Positions 34,832 to 43,748 of a stretch of 64,000 nt of DNA are shown here, in pieces; position 1 is the first letter of the stretch; every line of letters starts with the position of its first letter. The DNA lies in contig NZ_LGVW01000011.1 of the NCBI RefSeq assembly GCF_001263335.1, forward strand, positions 87,111-151,110. Reading direction: 5' to 3'. Source of the stretch: Dichelobacter nodosus (lineage in GTDB: Bacteria; Pseudomonadota; Gammaproteobacteria; Cardiobacteriales; Cardiobacteriaceae). Position numbers and translations under genes: made by a program. The notes beneath the pieces are model-generated. The model did no database searches and had not been told where the DNA came from. It saw only the letters and a list, made by a program, of their open reading frames with translations.

Positions 34832-35908
34832 TTAATGGCGCTGCGCGAAATCATGCATAAAATCAATTAATGCTTCCACGCCTGCCATTTCCATCGCGTT
34901 ATAAAGGCTCGCGCGCAAACCGCCCACCGCTGAATGACCTTTTAATCCCACCAAAGCGTGCGTTTCGGCTTCTTGCCAAAATTGCGTATCCAAAGCATCG
35001 GACGGCGTTCTCATCACCACGTTAATTTTTGAGCGGTATTTTTTTTCTACGTCATTGCGGTAAAAATCGTTATTATCAATAAAATCATAGAGTTTTGCGG
35101 ATCTTTTCTGCGCCAGCGCCGCAAAATGCGCCACACCGCCTTGTTGTTCTATCCATTTTAAAACCAAATGCAAAATATAAATTTGCCAAGTCGGCGGCGT
35201 ATTGAGTAAAGAGTTGGCATCAGCATGATGTTTATAACAGAAAAAGCGCGCCAGATTTGTATGTTCACGTAAACATTGTTTCCGCACAAAAACTAATGCC
35301 ATGCCTGACGGCGCTAAATTTTTTTGCACGCCGCCGTAGACGATATCGCAATAATCCCAAGGCAACGGGCGCGTGTAATAATCGGAAGAAACATCTAACA
35401 CCAGCGGCACGCCCAAATCGGGCAATTCGGGAAACTGCAAACCGTCTACCGTTTCATTACTGGTTAAATGCACATATCGCAAATTTTTGGGAACGGTTAA
35501 CGTTTTTAAATCGGGCAAAGTGGTGCATTTTCCATCGGGCGCGCGCCACAATTCCACCATTTTTCCCACGCGCTGCGCTTCTTCTAACGCTCGTTTTGCC
35601 CATAAACCGCTGTTGACGATGCCCGCACTGCCGCCGTCAGCCAGCAAATTTAAAGCTGTCATAGCAAATTGTTGATGCGCGCCGCCGGCAATCAGCAAAA
35701 CACAAAAATCATCAGGCGCGCCGATGAGTTTTTTCGCCAACGATAAAGTTTCTGCCAAAATTGCTTCAAAACGCTGGCTGCGGTGAGAAATTTCCATCAC
35801 CGACATGCCGCAACCTTCAAAATCGAGTAATTCTTTTTGTGCTTGTTGCAAAACGGGCAGAGGCAATGTGCAAGGACCGGGATAAAAGTTAAAAACACGC
35901 TTTGACAT
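34832..35908 (-). CDS. serC: Phosphoserine aminotransferase
   Basis: A 358-residue PLP enzyme of serine and pyridoxal phosphate synthesis. VFNFYPGPCTLPLPVL is the typical opening. GMSVMEISHRS (about residues 35-45), LLIAGGAHQQFAM, STEXVDG-like SNETVDG and the PLP lysine in YGGVQKNLAPSG (near residue 195) follow, then AVGGLRASLYNAM near the end. The start is ATG at 35908, with GGAG before it; an in-frame start at 35959 overlaps the small upstream gene. It begins 4 bases after that gene's stop. Confidence 0.96.
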   Translation of the reverse strand: MSKRVFNFYPGPCTLPLPVLQQAQKELLDFEGCGMSVMEISHRSQRFEAILAETLSLAKKLIGAPDDFCVLLIAGGAHQQFAMTALNLLADGGSAGIVNSGLWAKRALEEAQRVGKMVELWRAPDGKCTTLPDLKTLTVPKNLRYVHLTSNETVDGLQFPELPDLGVPLVLDVSSDYYTRPLPWDYCDIVYGGVQKNLAPSGMALVFVRKQCLREHTNLARFFCYKHHADANSLLNTPPTWQIYILHLVLKWIEQQGGVAHFAALAQKRSAKLYDFIDNNDFYRNDVEKKYRSKINVVMRTPSDALDTQFWQEAETHALVGLKGHSAVGGLRASLYNAMEMAGVEALIDFMHDFAQRH

Positions 35909-35912
35909 GTGA

Positions 35913-36110
35913 TTACTCCAAAATCGGTAAACTGTTGCCGTCCCATTGATGATCGGCATCGGGAATAAACGTTAAACCGCCATCTAATCCGTTGCTGATA
36001 AGCCAACCGCCCGGGATGGGGCTGCGATATAAATCGGGCACATGCCGATCCTGCGTTTTCAGTTTTTCCCAATAAAGACGCGGAGTATTCGCGCGAGATA
36101 AAAACTTCAT
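35913..36110 (-). CDS. Unknown 65-residue protein between mnmG and serC
   Basis: A 65-codon gene starting with an ATG that overlaps the mnmG stop (ATGA, 36107-36110) and has AGGGGA 6 bases upstream, so it is probably translated by coupling. Its stop is 4 bases before the serC ATG, and the serC ribosome site lies inside its end. I do not recognise the family. The sequence has a basic start and a middle [19 protein letters not shown], ending in an acidic Asp/Trp-rich stretch; no signal peptide or membrane segment is seen. The coupling on both sides makes a real gene likely. Confidence 0.72.
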   Translation of the reverse strand: MKFLSRANTPRLYWEKLKTQDRHVPDLYRSPIPGGWLISNGLDGGLTFIPDADHQWDGNSLPILE

Positions 36111-38005
36111 AATTTTTCCCCTACACAATCGCCACCTTTTTCACTATTGGATAATGGTTGCGTATGTTTTTTAAAATAAATCAATAAAAGAGATAACGCT
36201 GCCGGCGTCATGCCTGCAATTCTTGCCGCTTGATCCAAATCGTGCGGTTGAACTTTTTGCAATTTTTCTGCCAATTCTGCTGATAATCCCGTCACTTTTC
36301 GATAATCAAACGGCACTGGCAATTTTTGCGCGCGATTTTTTTGCAATTTTGCCACTTCTTCATATTGCCGTTGAATATAACCCGAATATTTAGCAGCAAT
36401 ATCAATCTGTTCAATCACTTCATCGCTGGGATATTCATCGGGCGGCACGTTTGCCAACGCCAAAACGGCGCGCACGTCAATTTCTGGTCGTTTTAACAAT
36501 TCTGCGGCATATGTATTATGCGTTAATCCTGATAACCGATCGGCAGGAATTAATAATTTTTTTAATTGATCGCTGGCGTGCGCAACCGCCGCCATTTTCG
36601 CGTCAAACTGTTTCATGCGCGCGCTGCCAACGCAACCTAATTGATAGCCAATTGCGGTTAAACGTTGATCGGCATTATCCTCGCGCAGCAATAAACGATG
36701 TTCCGCGCGACTGGTAAACATGCGATACGGCTCGCGCGTTCCCTGCGTAATTAAATCATCGATTAAAACGCCCAAATAAGCTTGATCACGGCGCGGATAC
36801 CAGCCTTCTTTATCGTAAACGCGCAACGCGGCATTAATGCCGGCGAGCAATCCCTGCGCGGCTGCTTCTTCATAACCCGTGGTGCCGTTAATTTGACCGG
36901 CAAAAAAGAGATTTTTAATGGCTTTTGTTTCAAGGGTATAACGCAATCCCTGTGGATTGAAAAAATCATATTCAATTGCATATCCGGGACGCGTAATAAT
37001 CGCTTGTTCTAACCCTTTGATAGTGTGGACATATTTTAATTGCGCTTCAAAAGGTAAACTGGTTGAAATGCCGTTGGGGTAAATTTCATTGGTCGTTAAA
37101 CTTTCCGGCTCCAGAAAAATTTGGTGGCTGGTTTTATCGTGAAACCGCATTACTTTATCTTCAATCGACGGACAATAACGCGGTCCAAATGCATCTTTAA
37201 TCACGCCGGCATACATAGGCGCTTGATCGATATATTCACGAATAATATCATGCGTTTGCGTGTTGGTATGCGTAATGTGACAAGGAATTTGCCGCGGGTG
37301 TTCGTTGACGTTGCCTAAATAAGAAAAAACCGGCAGCGGTTCATCGCCTAATTGTTCGCTCATTTGCGAAAAATCAATGCTACGCGCATCAATACGCGGC
37401 GGTGTTCCTGTTTTCATGCGGTGCGTTTCAAACGGTAAATCGCGCAATTTATTGGCTAATTCTAAAGCTGCCGGATCGCCCGCGCGACCGCCAACGAAAT
37501 AATTTAACCCAACATAAATTTTGCCGCCTAAAAATGTGCCCGCGGTGATGATGACGGTTTTGGCGTGAAAATCGATTTTATGTTGACTGGAAACGCCGAT
37601 AACGGTTTCGCCGTTTAATAAAATACCGCTTACTTCCGTCTGAAAAACGCGTAAATGTTCTTGTTTTTCTACCAAAGCGCGTACCGCGGCTTTGTATAAC
37701 ACGCGGTCAGCTTGTGCGCGCGTTGCTTGTACTGCTGCGCCTTTGCGGCGATTTAAAATCCGCCAATGAATGCCGGCGCGATCGGTGGCGCGCGCCATCA
37801 CGCCGTCTAATGCATCAATTTCTTTGACTAAATGTCCTTTCCCGATGCCGCCGATCGAAGGATTGCAGCTCATTTGTCCAATAGTTTCAATATTTTGCGT
37901 TAATAATAAAGTGTCGCAACCCATGCGCGCTGCCGCACACGCAGCTTCTACGCCGGCATGACCGCCACCGACAACGATGACGTCAAATAAATCTGGATAA
38001 TGCAT
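36107..38005 (-). CDS. mnmG: tRNA uridine-5-carboxymethylaminomethyl modification enzyme, FAD subunit
   Basis: A 632-residue FAD protein that, with MnmE, builds the cmnm5 group on U34 of tRNAs. The FAD motif is [20 protein letters not shown] (about residues 10-29). [23 protein letters not shown] (about 47-69) carries the conserved cysteine. [11 protein letters not shown] and [19 protein letters not shown] follow, with the helical MnmE-binding C-terminal domain from about 560. Its length is usual. It starts the operon that continues to serC; MnmE is not in this window. Confidence 0.97.
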   Translation of the reverse strand: MHYPDLFDVIVVGGGHAGVEAACAAARMGCDTLLLTQNIETIGQMSCNPSIGGIGKGHLVKEIDALDGVMARATDRAGIHWRILNRRKGAAVQATRAQADRVLYKAAVRALVEKQEHLRVFQTEVSGILLNGETVIGVSSQHKIDFHAKTVIITAGTFLGGKIYVGLNYFVGGRAGDPAALELANKLRDLPFETHRMKTGTPPRIDARSIDFSQMSEQLGDEPLPVFSYLGNVNEHPRQIPCHITHTNTQTHDIIREYIDQAPMYAGVIKDAFGPRYCPSIEDKVMRFHDKTSHQIFLEPESLTTNEIYPNGISTSLPFEAQLKYVHTIKGLEQAIITRPGYAIEYDFFNPQGLRYTLETKAIKNLFFAGQINGTTGYEEAAAQGLLAGINAALRVYDKEGWYPRRDQAYLGVLIDDLITQGTREPYRMFTSRAEHRLLLREDNADQRLTAIGYQLGCVGSARMKQFDAKMAAVAHASDQLKKLLIPADRLSGLTHNTYAAELLKRPEIDVRAVLALANVPPDEYPSDEVIEQIDIAAKYSGYIQRQYEEVAKLQKNRAQKLPVPFDYRKVTGLSAELAEKLQKVQPHDLDQAARIAGMTPAALSLLLIYFKKHTQPLSNSEKGGDCVGEKL

Positions 38006-38029
38006 GATGTTTCTTCGAAAAAATTAAGA

Positions 38030-38548
38030 TCAGAGGAAGAGTGCGGAAAGCAGTTTCATCATGCTGGTATTGACAAAACTGATGGCAAACAATGCCACAA
38101 TCGGTGAAAAATCTAATCCCGCAACCGATGGAATTAAGCGCTGCAACGGTTGCATCAGCCATTGCGTACATACCACTGCCACTTGTAAAAACATTTGTTG
38201 CTGCGGCACTTGCAACCACGAGGCGATCACGATGATAAAAATGGCATACATCGTGACCAAAAGCCACGTAGTACACAGAAAAAAGATGATGCCAAACGGC
38301 AAAGAAAGTAACAAAGAAGAAGTTAAAACCCAACCACCTAAAACGGCAATAATGGCGGCAACGATAAGCGCCGCCCAATCAAAACGCTGATTTTTCGGCA
38401 ACATTTTAGAAAAAGGCAGCGTTAATGGTTCTGTTAAACGATTCAGTTGCACGGCGACGGTGTTATATTCAAGATGATATCTGTTGACGTGAAAACGAAT
38501 AATAAACACGGCAATGGCGCAGCGAATTGCAAAAATGACAAGATTCAT
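38030..38548 (-). CDS. YggT-family inner-membrane protein
   Basis: A 172-residue membrane protein with four hydrophobic segments in two repeats, each preceded by a short Pro-containing amphipathic stretch (LNRLTEPLTLPF and LMQPLQRLIPSVAGLDFSPI). That repeat is the mark of the YggT family, linked in other organisms to osmotic or envelope functions but without a defined activity. The ATG at 38548 shares bases with the proC stop (TAATG), so an earlier TTG is rejected. proC-yggT is a widespread pair. Confidence 0.85.
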   Translation of the reverse strand: MNLVIFAIRCAIAVFIIRFHVNRYHLEYNTVAVQLNRLTEPLTLPFSKMLPKNQRFDWAALIVAAIIAVLGGWVLTSSLLLSLPFGIIFFLCTTWLLVTMYAIFIIVIASWLQVPQQQMFLQVAVVCTQWLMQPLQRLIPSVAGLDFSPIVALFAISFVNTSMMKLLSALFL

Positions 38549-39405
38549 TATGCCCAATCCTTCGTTAATGCTTCGCCTAATTCATGGCTGCGCCCAACAA
38601 CTTTTTGCATTGCAGTTTGCACCATTTCATCTAAATTTTGCTGATTAAAGACGGTAATTGCTTGTTCGGTTGTGCCGCCTTTAACCGCAATTTGATCAAT
38701 AAAAGTTGCAAAATCGGCGTTTTGTTCAACGTCATCAATAGATTCTACGGCAAGCGTTGCCGCGCCTAACGCGGTTAATGTGATGATGTCGTAAAGTTCT
38801 TGTTTTTCAAAACCATATTGTTCTCCAGCTTGCGCCATCGCTTGCATTAATCGATAAAAATAAGCAATGCCGCTTCCTGAAAGCGCGGTGATGCCGTCTA
38901 ATTGAATTTCGTCGTCTAACCACGCCGTAGAACCAATGGCGGAGAAAATATCTTCAATGAGATTTTCATCATGTTCACTCAAACCGTCATCGCTATAAAT
39001 GCCAGTTAACGCCGCTTGAACAGATGCCGCAATATTCGGCATCGCGCGCACGATGGTGACTTCATCGCCTAAAATTTTGCGATAATCTTCAATTTTAATG
39101 CCAGCGGCAAGCGTTATGATCACGTGTTCGGATAAATCATGTTGACAGAGCTGCATCAGCAATGCATGCATATCTTGAGGCTTCACACCGATCACAATAT
39201 ATTGCGCTTTTGCAAGAATATCTTCGATGTGATTTGTGGTATAAACGCCAAAATCTTTAGCGGCAGCAAGGCTCGATTCAACGCTGCGCGTTGCTATCAT
39301 CAATCGCTGACGGTTAAAGGAATCCTCATCATTGAGCAATCCGCGGATAATTGCGCTGTTTATATGTCCTGCGCCAATAAATCCAATGTTGCCATCTGCT
39401 TCCAT
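38548..39405 (-). CDS. proC: Pyrroline-5-carboxylate reductase
   Basis: A 285-residue enzyme of the last step of proline synthesis, using NAD(P)H. The Rossmann start is IGFIGAGHINSAIIRG (about residues 7-22), IVIGVKPQDM and ITLAAGI come in the middle, and the C-terminal signature ALSGSGIAYFYRLMQAMAQAG lies at about 168-188. VKGGTTEQAI is the conserved substrate region. It is slightly longer than E. coli ProC (extra residues at the C-terminus). Its stop overlaps the yggT start. Confidence 0.94.
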   Translation of the reverse strand: MEADGNIGFIGAGHINSAIIRGLLNDEDSFNRQRLMIATRSVESSLAAAKDFGVYTTNHIEDILAKAQYIVIGVKPQDMHALLMQLCQHDLSEHVIITLAAGIKIEDYRKILGDEVTIVRAMPNIAASVQAALTGIYSDDGLSEHDENLIEDIFSAIGSTAWLDDEIQLDGITALSGSGIAYFYRLMQAMAQAGEQYGFEKQELYDIITLTALGAATLAVESIDDVEQNADFATFIDQIAVKGGTTEQAITVFNQQNLDEMVQTAMQKVVGRSHELGEALTKDWA

Positions 39406-39441
39406 TTTGCGCCTCTCCTATCAACAAAATACGGCAGGCGA

Positions 39442-39450
39442 TGGTATCAT
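39442..39450 (+). promoter_or_regulatory. Extended -10 promoter element of pilT
   Basis: TGGTATCAT is an extended -10 (TG, one base, TATCAT). The same nine bases occur upstream of bamA (48504-48512). The -35 position is poor, as expected for extended -10 promoters. It lies 70 bases before the pilT ATG. Confidence 0.4.
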
Positions 39451-39519
39451 GTTTTCTTGGTCGGCAGAACAGCCCGCTGTTTCCTCTTCTTATCATTTTT
39501 CAATCAATAAGGACAAACC

Positions 39520-40593
39520 ATGACGGATGAAAGCTTAGAAAGTGAAAAAAAAGAACTTAAACTAGACGATTTATTACGATTTGCTCAAAAACAGGGCGCG
39601 TCTGACTTGCATTTGAGTTGTGGTGTTCCGCCGATGATTCGGATAGACGGGGACGTGAGACGGCTCAACTTGCAGCCGCTACAAAACCAACAAATGCGCG
39701 ATATGATTTTCGGCATTATGACGGACGCGCAAATGAAAAGTTTTGAAGAAAAATGGGAAGCGGACTTTTCTACGGAAATTCGCGGTGTTTCTCGATTTCG
39801 GGTTAACGTTTTCCAACAAAACCGCGGCATGGGGATCGTGTTCCGGACGATTCCGAGTAAAGTTTTGTCGCTGGAAGATTTAAAAGCGCCGGCAAAATTC
39901 GTAGATATTATTGACGTTCCGCGCGGATTAGTTTTAGTTACGGGGCCGACCGGTTCCGGAAAATCTACCACTTTGGCAGCGATGATCGACCATATCAATA
40001 ATAATCGCCATGAACATATTCTAACGGTTGAAGACCCGATCGAATTCGTGCATGAATCTAAAAAATGTTTGGTCAATCAACGGGAAGTGCACCGCGATAC
40101 GCAAAGTTTCTCCAATGCGCTGCGGGCAGCTTTGCGGGAAGACCCTGATATTATTCTCGTTGGGGAGTTGCGGGACTTGGAAACTATTCGTTTGGCATTG
40201 ACTGCCGCTGAAACAGGGCACTTGGTTTTCGGTACTTTGCACACCAGTTCTGCAGCAAAAACAATTGACCGGATTATCGACGTTTTCCCTGGGGAAGAAA
40301 AACAACTCGTGCGTTCCATGCTTTCGGAATCATTGCGCGCGGTTATTGCGCAAACTTTGTTGAAAAAAATTGGCGGCGGACGGGTGGCAGCGCATGAAGT
40401 GTTAGTGGGGACTTCGGCGGTGAAAAACTTAATTCGGGAAGATAAAGTTGCCCAAATTTATTCTACAATTCAAACCGGCTCACAATACGGCATGCAAACG
40501 CTCGATCAGGCTTTATCTGCTTTAGTGAAAGAAGGAAAAGTTGATCGCATGTTGGCAGCTTCAAAAGCCCACGATAAAGACAATTTTATGTAA
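39520..40593 (+). CDS. pilT: Type IV pilus retraction ATPase PilT
   Basis: A 357-residue hexameric cytoplasmic motor that disassembles pili and drives twitching, DNA uptake and surface sensing. GASDLHLSCGVPPMIRIDG (about residues 26-44) is the N-domain signature. Walker A is GPTGSGKST (near 146). The Asp box with EDPIEFVH, then Walker B DIILVGELRD and the His box GHLVFGTLHTSSA follow. The AIRNLIRE motif of PilT, needed for retraction in others, is seen as AVKNLIRE near residue 303. AAGGA precedes the ATG. Codon use is unusual for the region, with many CGG (11 of 24 Arg codons) and GGG codons. Confidence 0.97.
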   Translation: MTDESLESEKKELKLDDLLRFAQKQGASDLHLSCGVPPMIRIDGDVRRLNLQPLQNQQMRDMIFGIMTDAQMKSFEEKWEADFSTEIRGVSRFRVNVFQQNRGMGIVFRTIPSKVLSLEDLKAPAKFVDIIDVPRGLVLVTGPTGSGKSTTLAAMIDHINNNRHEHILTVEDPIEFVHESKKCLVNQREVHRDTQSFSNALRAALREDPDIILVGELRDLETIRLALTAAETGHLVFGTLHTSSAAKTIDRIIDVFPGEEKQLVRSMLSESLRAVIAQTLLKKIGGGRVAAHEVLVGTSAVKNLIREDKVAQIYSTIQTGSQYGMQTLDQALSALVKEGKVDRMLAASKAHDKDNFM

Positions 40594-40605
40594 CGAGGAA
40601 TATTC

Positions 40606-41826
40606 ATGAATCTTGATCCAAAAACTTTGCGGCAGTGGTTTGATAATTTGGTGTTATTTGCGCACCAACGAGAAGCCTCCGATATTTTTATCAATTCACA
40701 AAATAACGTGGCAGTTAAAACCAACGGGGAGCTCCATTTTTTACAGGAAGCTTTTTTAGATGAAGAAGATGTGATGAACATCGCCAAAGCCATCTCGCGT
40801 CCAGAAGCTTTTGAAGAATTCCTCAAAACTTACGAATGTAACATCATGGTTGAAGTGCCAAATGTTACGTATTTGCGGGTCAACATTTACATGCAAAAAA
40901 ATATGCCGGGGATCGTTATGCGGTTAATTCCGGCAAAAATTCCCGCCATTGAAGAGTTAAATTTACCGCAACCGCATATTCTTAAAGAACTTTCTTTGGT
41001 AAAACGTGGACTCGTTATCATCATCGGGGCAACAGGTAACGGTAAATCAACCACGCTCGCCTCAATGGTTGACTTTCGCAATGAACGCACTAAAAACCAC
41101 ATCATTACCGTAGAAGACCCGATCGAATTTATGCACAAAAGTAAAAGTTGTGTTGTTATTCAACGGGAAGTCGGCGTGGATACGAAAACCTACGGCGCGG
41201 CGCTGAAAAGTTCATTGCGGGAGGCGCCGGACGTTATCCTCATCGGGGAAATTCGGGACGTGGAAACCATGGGTTATGCGATGCAATTTGCTGAAACGGG
41301 GCACTTGTGTTTAGCAACATTGCATGCCACCAACTCCGTGCAAGCTTTGGAACGGATTTATAACTTCTTCCCACTCGATCAACGGGAAAAGTTGCAACTT
41401 GACTTGTCCGAAAACTTGCGCTGTTTAATCACGCAACGCCTTATTCCTAAAATCGGCGGCGGTCGGGCAGTTGCCATGGAAATGATGATGAATACTCCTT
41501 ATATTCAACAGCTTATCCACGACGGTCAAGTTGATAAAATTCACGAAGTTTTGGAACGGGGCGATGCAACGCGCGGGGTGTTTAGTTTTGATCGTTGCAT
41601 CTTTGATTTATATGAAGAAGGCATTATTGAATACGATACGGCTTTGCAATTCGTTCAATCTGCTAACAACTTCCGCGTTCGCGTACGTAACGAATCTAAA
41701 CGTCGTCTGCCAGAAGATTTGGGCACCGCCGGCGATAGTTACACCGTGCTTTCTGACGATCGTTTGGAACGGGAATTGATCAGAAAAGCCAAAGAAGAAA
41801 TGCGCAGCAAGGAATTTGGTCGCTAA
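40606..41826 (+). CDS. pilU: Type IV pilus retraction ATPase PilU
   Basis: A 406-residue accessory retraction motor that works together with PilT. Walker A is GATGNGKST, where Asn replaces the usual Ser, as in other PilU proteins. EDPIEFMH, DVILIGEIRD and GHLCLATLHATNSV follow. The C-terminal tail after about residue 345 is longer than in PilT and highly charged, typical of PilU. GAGGA precedes the ATG. It lies 12 bases after pilT and shares its unusual CGG/GGG-rich codon use. The stop is 5 bases before parE. Confidence 0.95.
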   Translation: MNLDPKTLRQWFDNLVLFAHQREASDIFINSQNNVAVKTNGELHFLQEAFLDEEDVMNIAKAISRPEAFEEFLKTYECNIMVEVPNVTYLRVNIYMQKNMPGIVMRLIPAKIPAIEELNLPQPHILKELSLVKRGLVIIIGATGNGKSTTLASMVDFRNERTKNHIITVEDPIEFMHKSKSCVVIQREVGVDTKTYGAALKSSLREAPDVILIGEIRDVETMGYAMQFAETGHLCLATLHATNSVQALERIYNFFPLDQREKLQLDLSENLRCLITQRLIPKIGGGRAVAMEMMMNTPYIQQLIHDGQVDKIHEVLERGDATRGVFSFDRCIFDLYEEGIIEYDTALQFVQSANNFRVRVRNESKRRLPEDLGTAGDSYTVLSDDRLERELIRKAKEEMRSKEFGR

Positions 41827-41831
41827 CTTCG

Positions 41832-43739
41832 ATGAGTGCTTATCAAGCTTCAGATATTGAATTATTAAAAGGGCTCGAGCCCGTCAAACGCCGACCGGGC
41901 ATGTTTACCGACACTTCCCGACCGGATCATTTAGCGCAAGAAGTCATTGATAACAGTGTGGACGAAGCCTTAGCGGGCTTTGCCCACGCGATCGACGTGA
42001 CACTTTATGAAGACGGTTCTTTAGCCGTTTGCGATGATGGACGCGGTATGCCCGTTGATGAACACCCCGGCGAAAAAATTTCTGGCGTTGAATTGATTTT
42101 GACGCGCTTACACGCTGGCGGCAAATTTTCCCAAAAAAACTACGCTATTTCAGGCGGATTGCACGGCGTTGGCGTTGCCGTTGTGAATGCGTTGTCATCG
42201 CGGTTAGAAGTTCAAATTGACCGCGATGGTTTTCGTTATCAAATCGTTTGTGAGCACGGAGAAGTGATTGAACCGCTGCGCAAAATCGAAAAAATCGCGA
42301 AAAATCAACACGGCACCCGCGTTCGCTTTTGGGCAAATCCAGATTATTTTGAACACGCCCAATTTTCCGTACCGTGGTTATTGCACGCGCTCAAATCCAA
42401 AGCCGTATTATGCGCGGGATTAACGGTACATTTTCATCATCTCGCTACAGAAAAATCCTATCAATGGTGTTATGAAAATGGTTTGGTTGCTTATTTAACC
42501 GATGCGTTGCATCAAGAAACAACCATTCCCGATCAACCTTTTTCCCTGCATTATCAAGATGAAAACGGCGAATTGGACATTGCGTTTTCGTGGTTGGAAA
42601 CGGTTAAAAATACCAATTCCATCAATGAAAGTTATGCCAATCTCATTCCCACACTCGACGGCGGCACGCATGTTAACGGTTTGCGCGCGGGATTAGTTGA
42701 TGCGTTGCGGGAATTTTGCGATTTTCGGCAATTATTGCCGCGCGGATTGCGTCTATTGCCGGAAGATATTTGGCAAGGTTGCCAATATGTTTTATCGATC
42801 AAAATTCCTGAGCCGCAATTTGCCAGTCAAACCAAAGAGCGATTGACTTCGCGCACGTGCGCGGCGTGGATCAATACGATTATTGCCGATCGATTTGGTT
42901 TATTTTTAAACCAACATCTCGAATGGGGCGAAAAGCTGGCGCAATTAGCCATCGAGCGCGCGTACGCACGTTTACGCGAACAAAAAAAAACACCGCGCAA
43001 ACGGCATCAAGGAGCGCCGCTGCCCAGCAAATTGGCGGATTGTTTGAGCCAAGAATTACAAGAAACAGAACTTTTTTTGGTGGAAGGCGATTCCGCGGGC
43101 GGTTCTGCGAAACAAGCGCGCGACCGCAACACGCAAGCGATTTTGCCGTTGCGGGGTAAAATTTTAAATACTTGGGAAATTGCCGCCGATGACATCATGA
43201 TGAATCAGGAAGTGCGCGATATTGCCGTTGCCATTGGCGTCGCGCCGGATAGTGATGATTTATCGGGATTGCGTTACGGCAAAATTTGTATTTTGGCAGA
43301 TGCTGATTCTGACGGTTTGCATATTGCCACTTTAATCAATGCGTTAATGGTAAAACATTTTACGGCTTTAGTTGCCGCCGGACATTTATACGTTGCGATG
43401 CCGCCTTTATATCGTCTCGATGCCGGAAAAAAAGTGGCTTATGCTTTAGATGACGATGAACGCAATGAATGGATAAAACGGCAGCGGCGAACGGGTTATA
43501 CCGGCAAAATCAATGTAACGCGGTTTAAAGGATTGGGCGAGATGAATCCGCAGCAATTGCGCGAAACGACGATGCAACCTCATAGCCGGCGGCTGGTACA
43601 ACTGACTTTCGATCCCGAAGAAACCTATCCATTAATGGATAAATTATTGGCAAAAAAACGCAGCGCCGACCGCAGAGCATGGCTGGAAATGCACGGCAAT
43701 CAAGCGCGCAATCTTGATGCGCTGGAAGAACATAAATAA
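41832..43739 (+). CDS. parE: DNA topoisomerase IV subunit B
   Basis: A 635-residue ATPase subunit of the enzyme that unlinks daughter chromosomes. GHKL ATPase features are RRPGMFTD, NSVDEALAG, DDGRGMPVDEHP and GGLHGVGVAVVNALS. The Toprim region has LVEGDSAGGSAKQARDR and ILADADSDGLHI. The size and the absence of the GyrB insertion fit ParE. The ATG at 41832 has no clear Shine-Dalgarno and follows pilU by 5 bases, suggesting read-through translation. parC follows after 9 bases. Confidence 0.96.
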   Translation: MSAYQASDIELLKGLEPVKRRPGMFTDTSRPDHLAQEVIDNSVDEALAGFAHAIDVTLYEDGSLAVCDDGRGMPVDEHPGEKISGVELILTRLHAGGKFSQKNYAISGGLHGVGVAVVNALSSRLEVQIDRDGFRYQIVCEHGEVIEPLRKIEKIAKNQHGTRVRFWANPDYFEHAQFSVPWLLHALKSKAVLCAGLTVHFHHLATEKSYQWCYENGLVAYLTDALHQETTIPDQPFSLHYQDENGELDIAFSWLETVKNTNSINESYANLIPTLDGGTHVNGLRAGLVDALREFCDFRQLLPRGLRLLPEDIWQGCQYVLSIKIPEPQFASQTKERLTSRTCAAWINTIIADRFGLFLNQHLEWGEKLAQLAIERAYARLREQKKTPRKRHQGAPLPSKLADCLSQELQETELFLVEGDSAGGSAKQARDRNTQAILPLRGKILNTWEIAADDIMMNQEVRDIAVAIGVAPDSDDLSGLRYGKICILADADSDGLHIATLINALMVKHFTALVAAGHLYVAMPPLYRLDAGKKVAYALDDDERNEWIKRQRRTGYTGKINVTRFKGLGEMNPQQLRETTMQPHSRRLVQLTFDPEETYPLMDKLLAKKRSADRRAWLEMHGNQARNLDALEEHK

Positions 43740-43748
43740 AGGATTTTA

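Noticed and set aside
36451..36717. Plus-strand ORF inside mnmG
   Set aside because: It is antisense to a firmly identified gene with no supporting signals.
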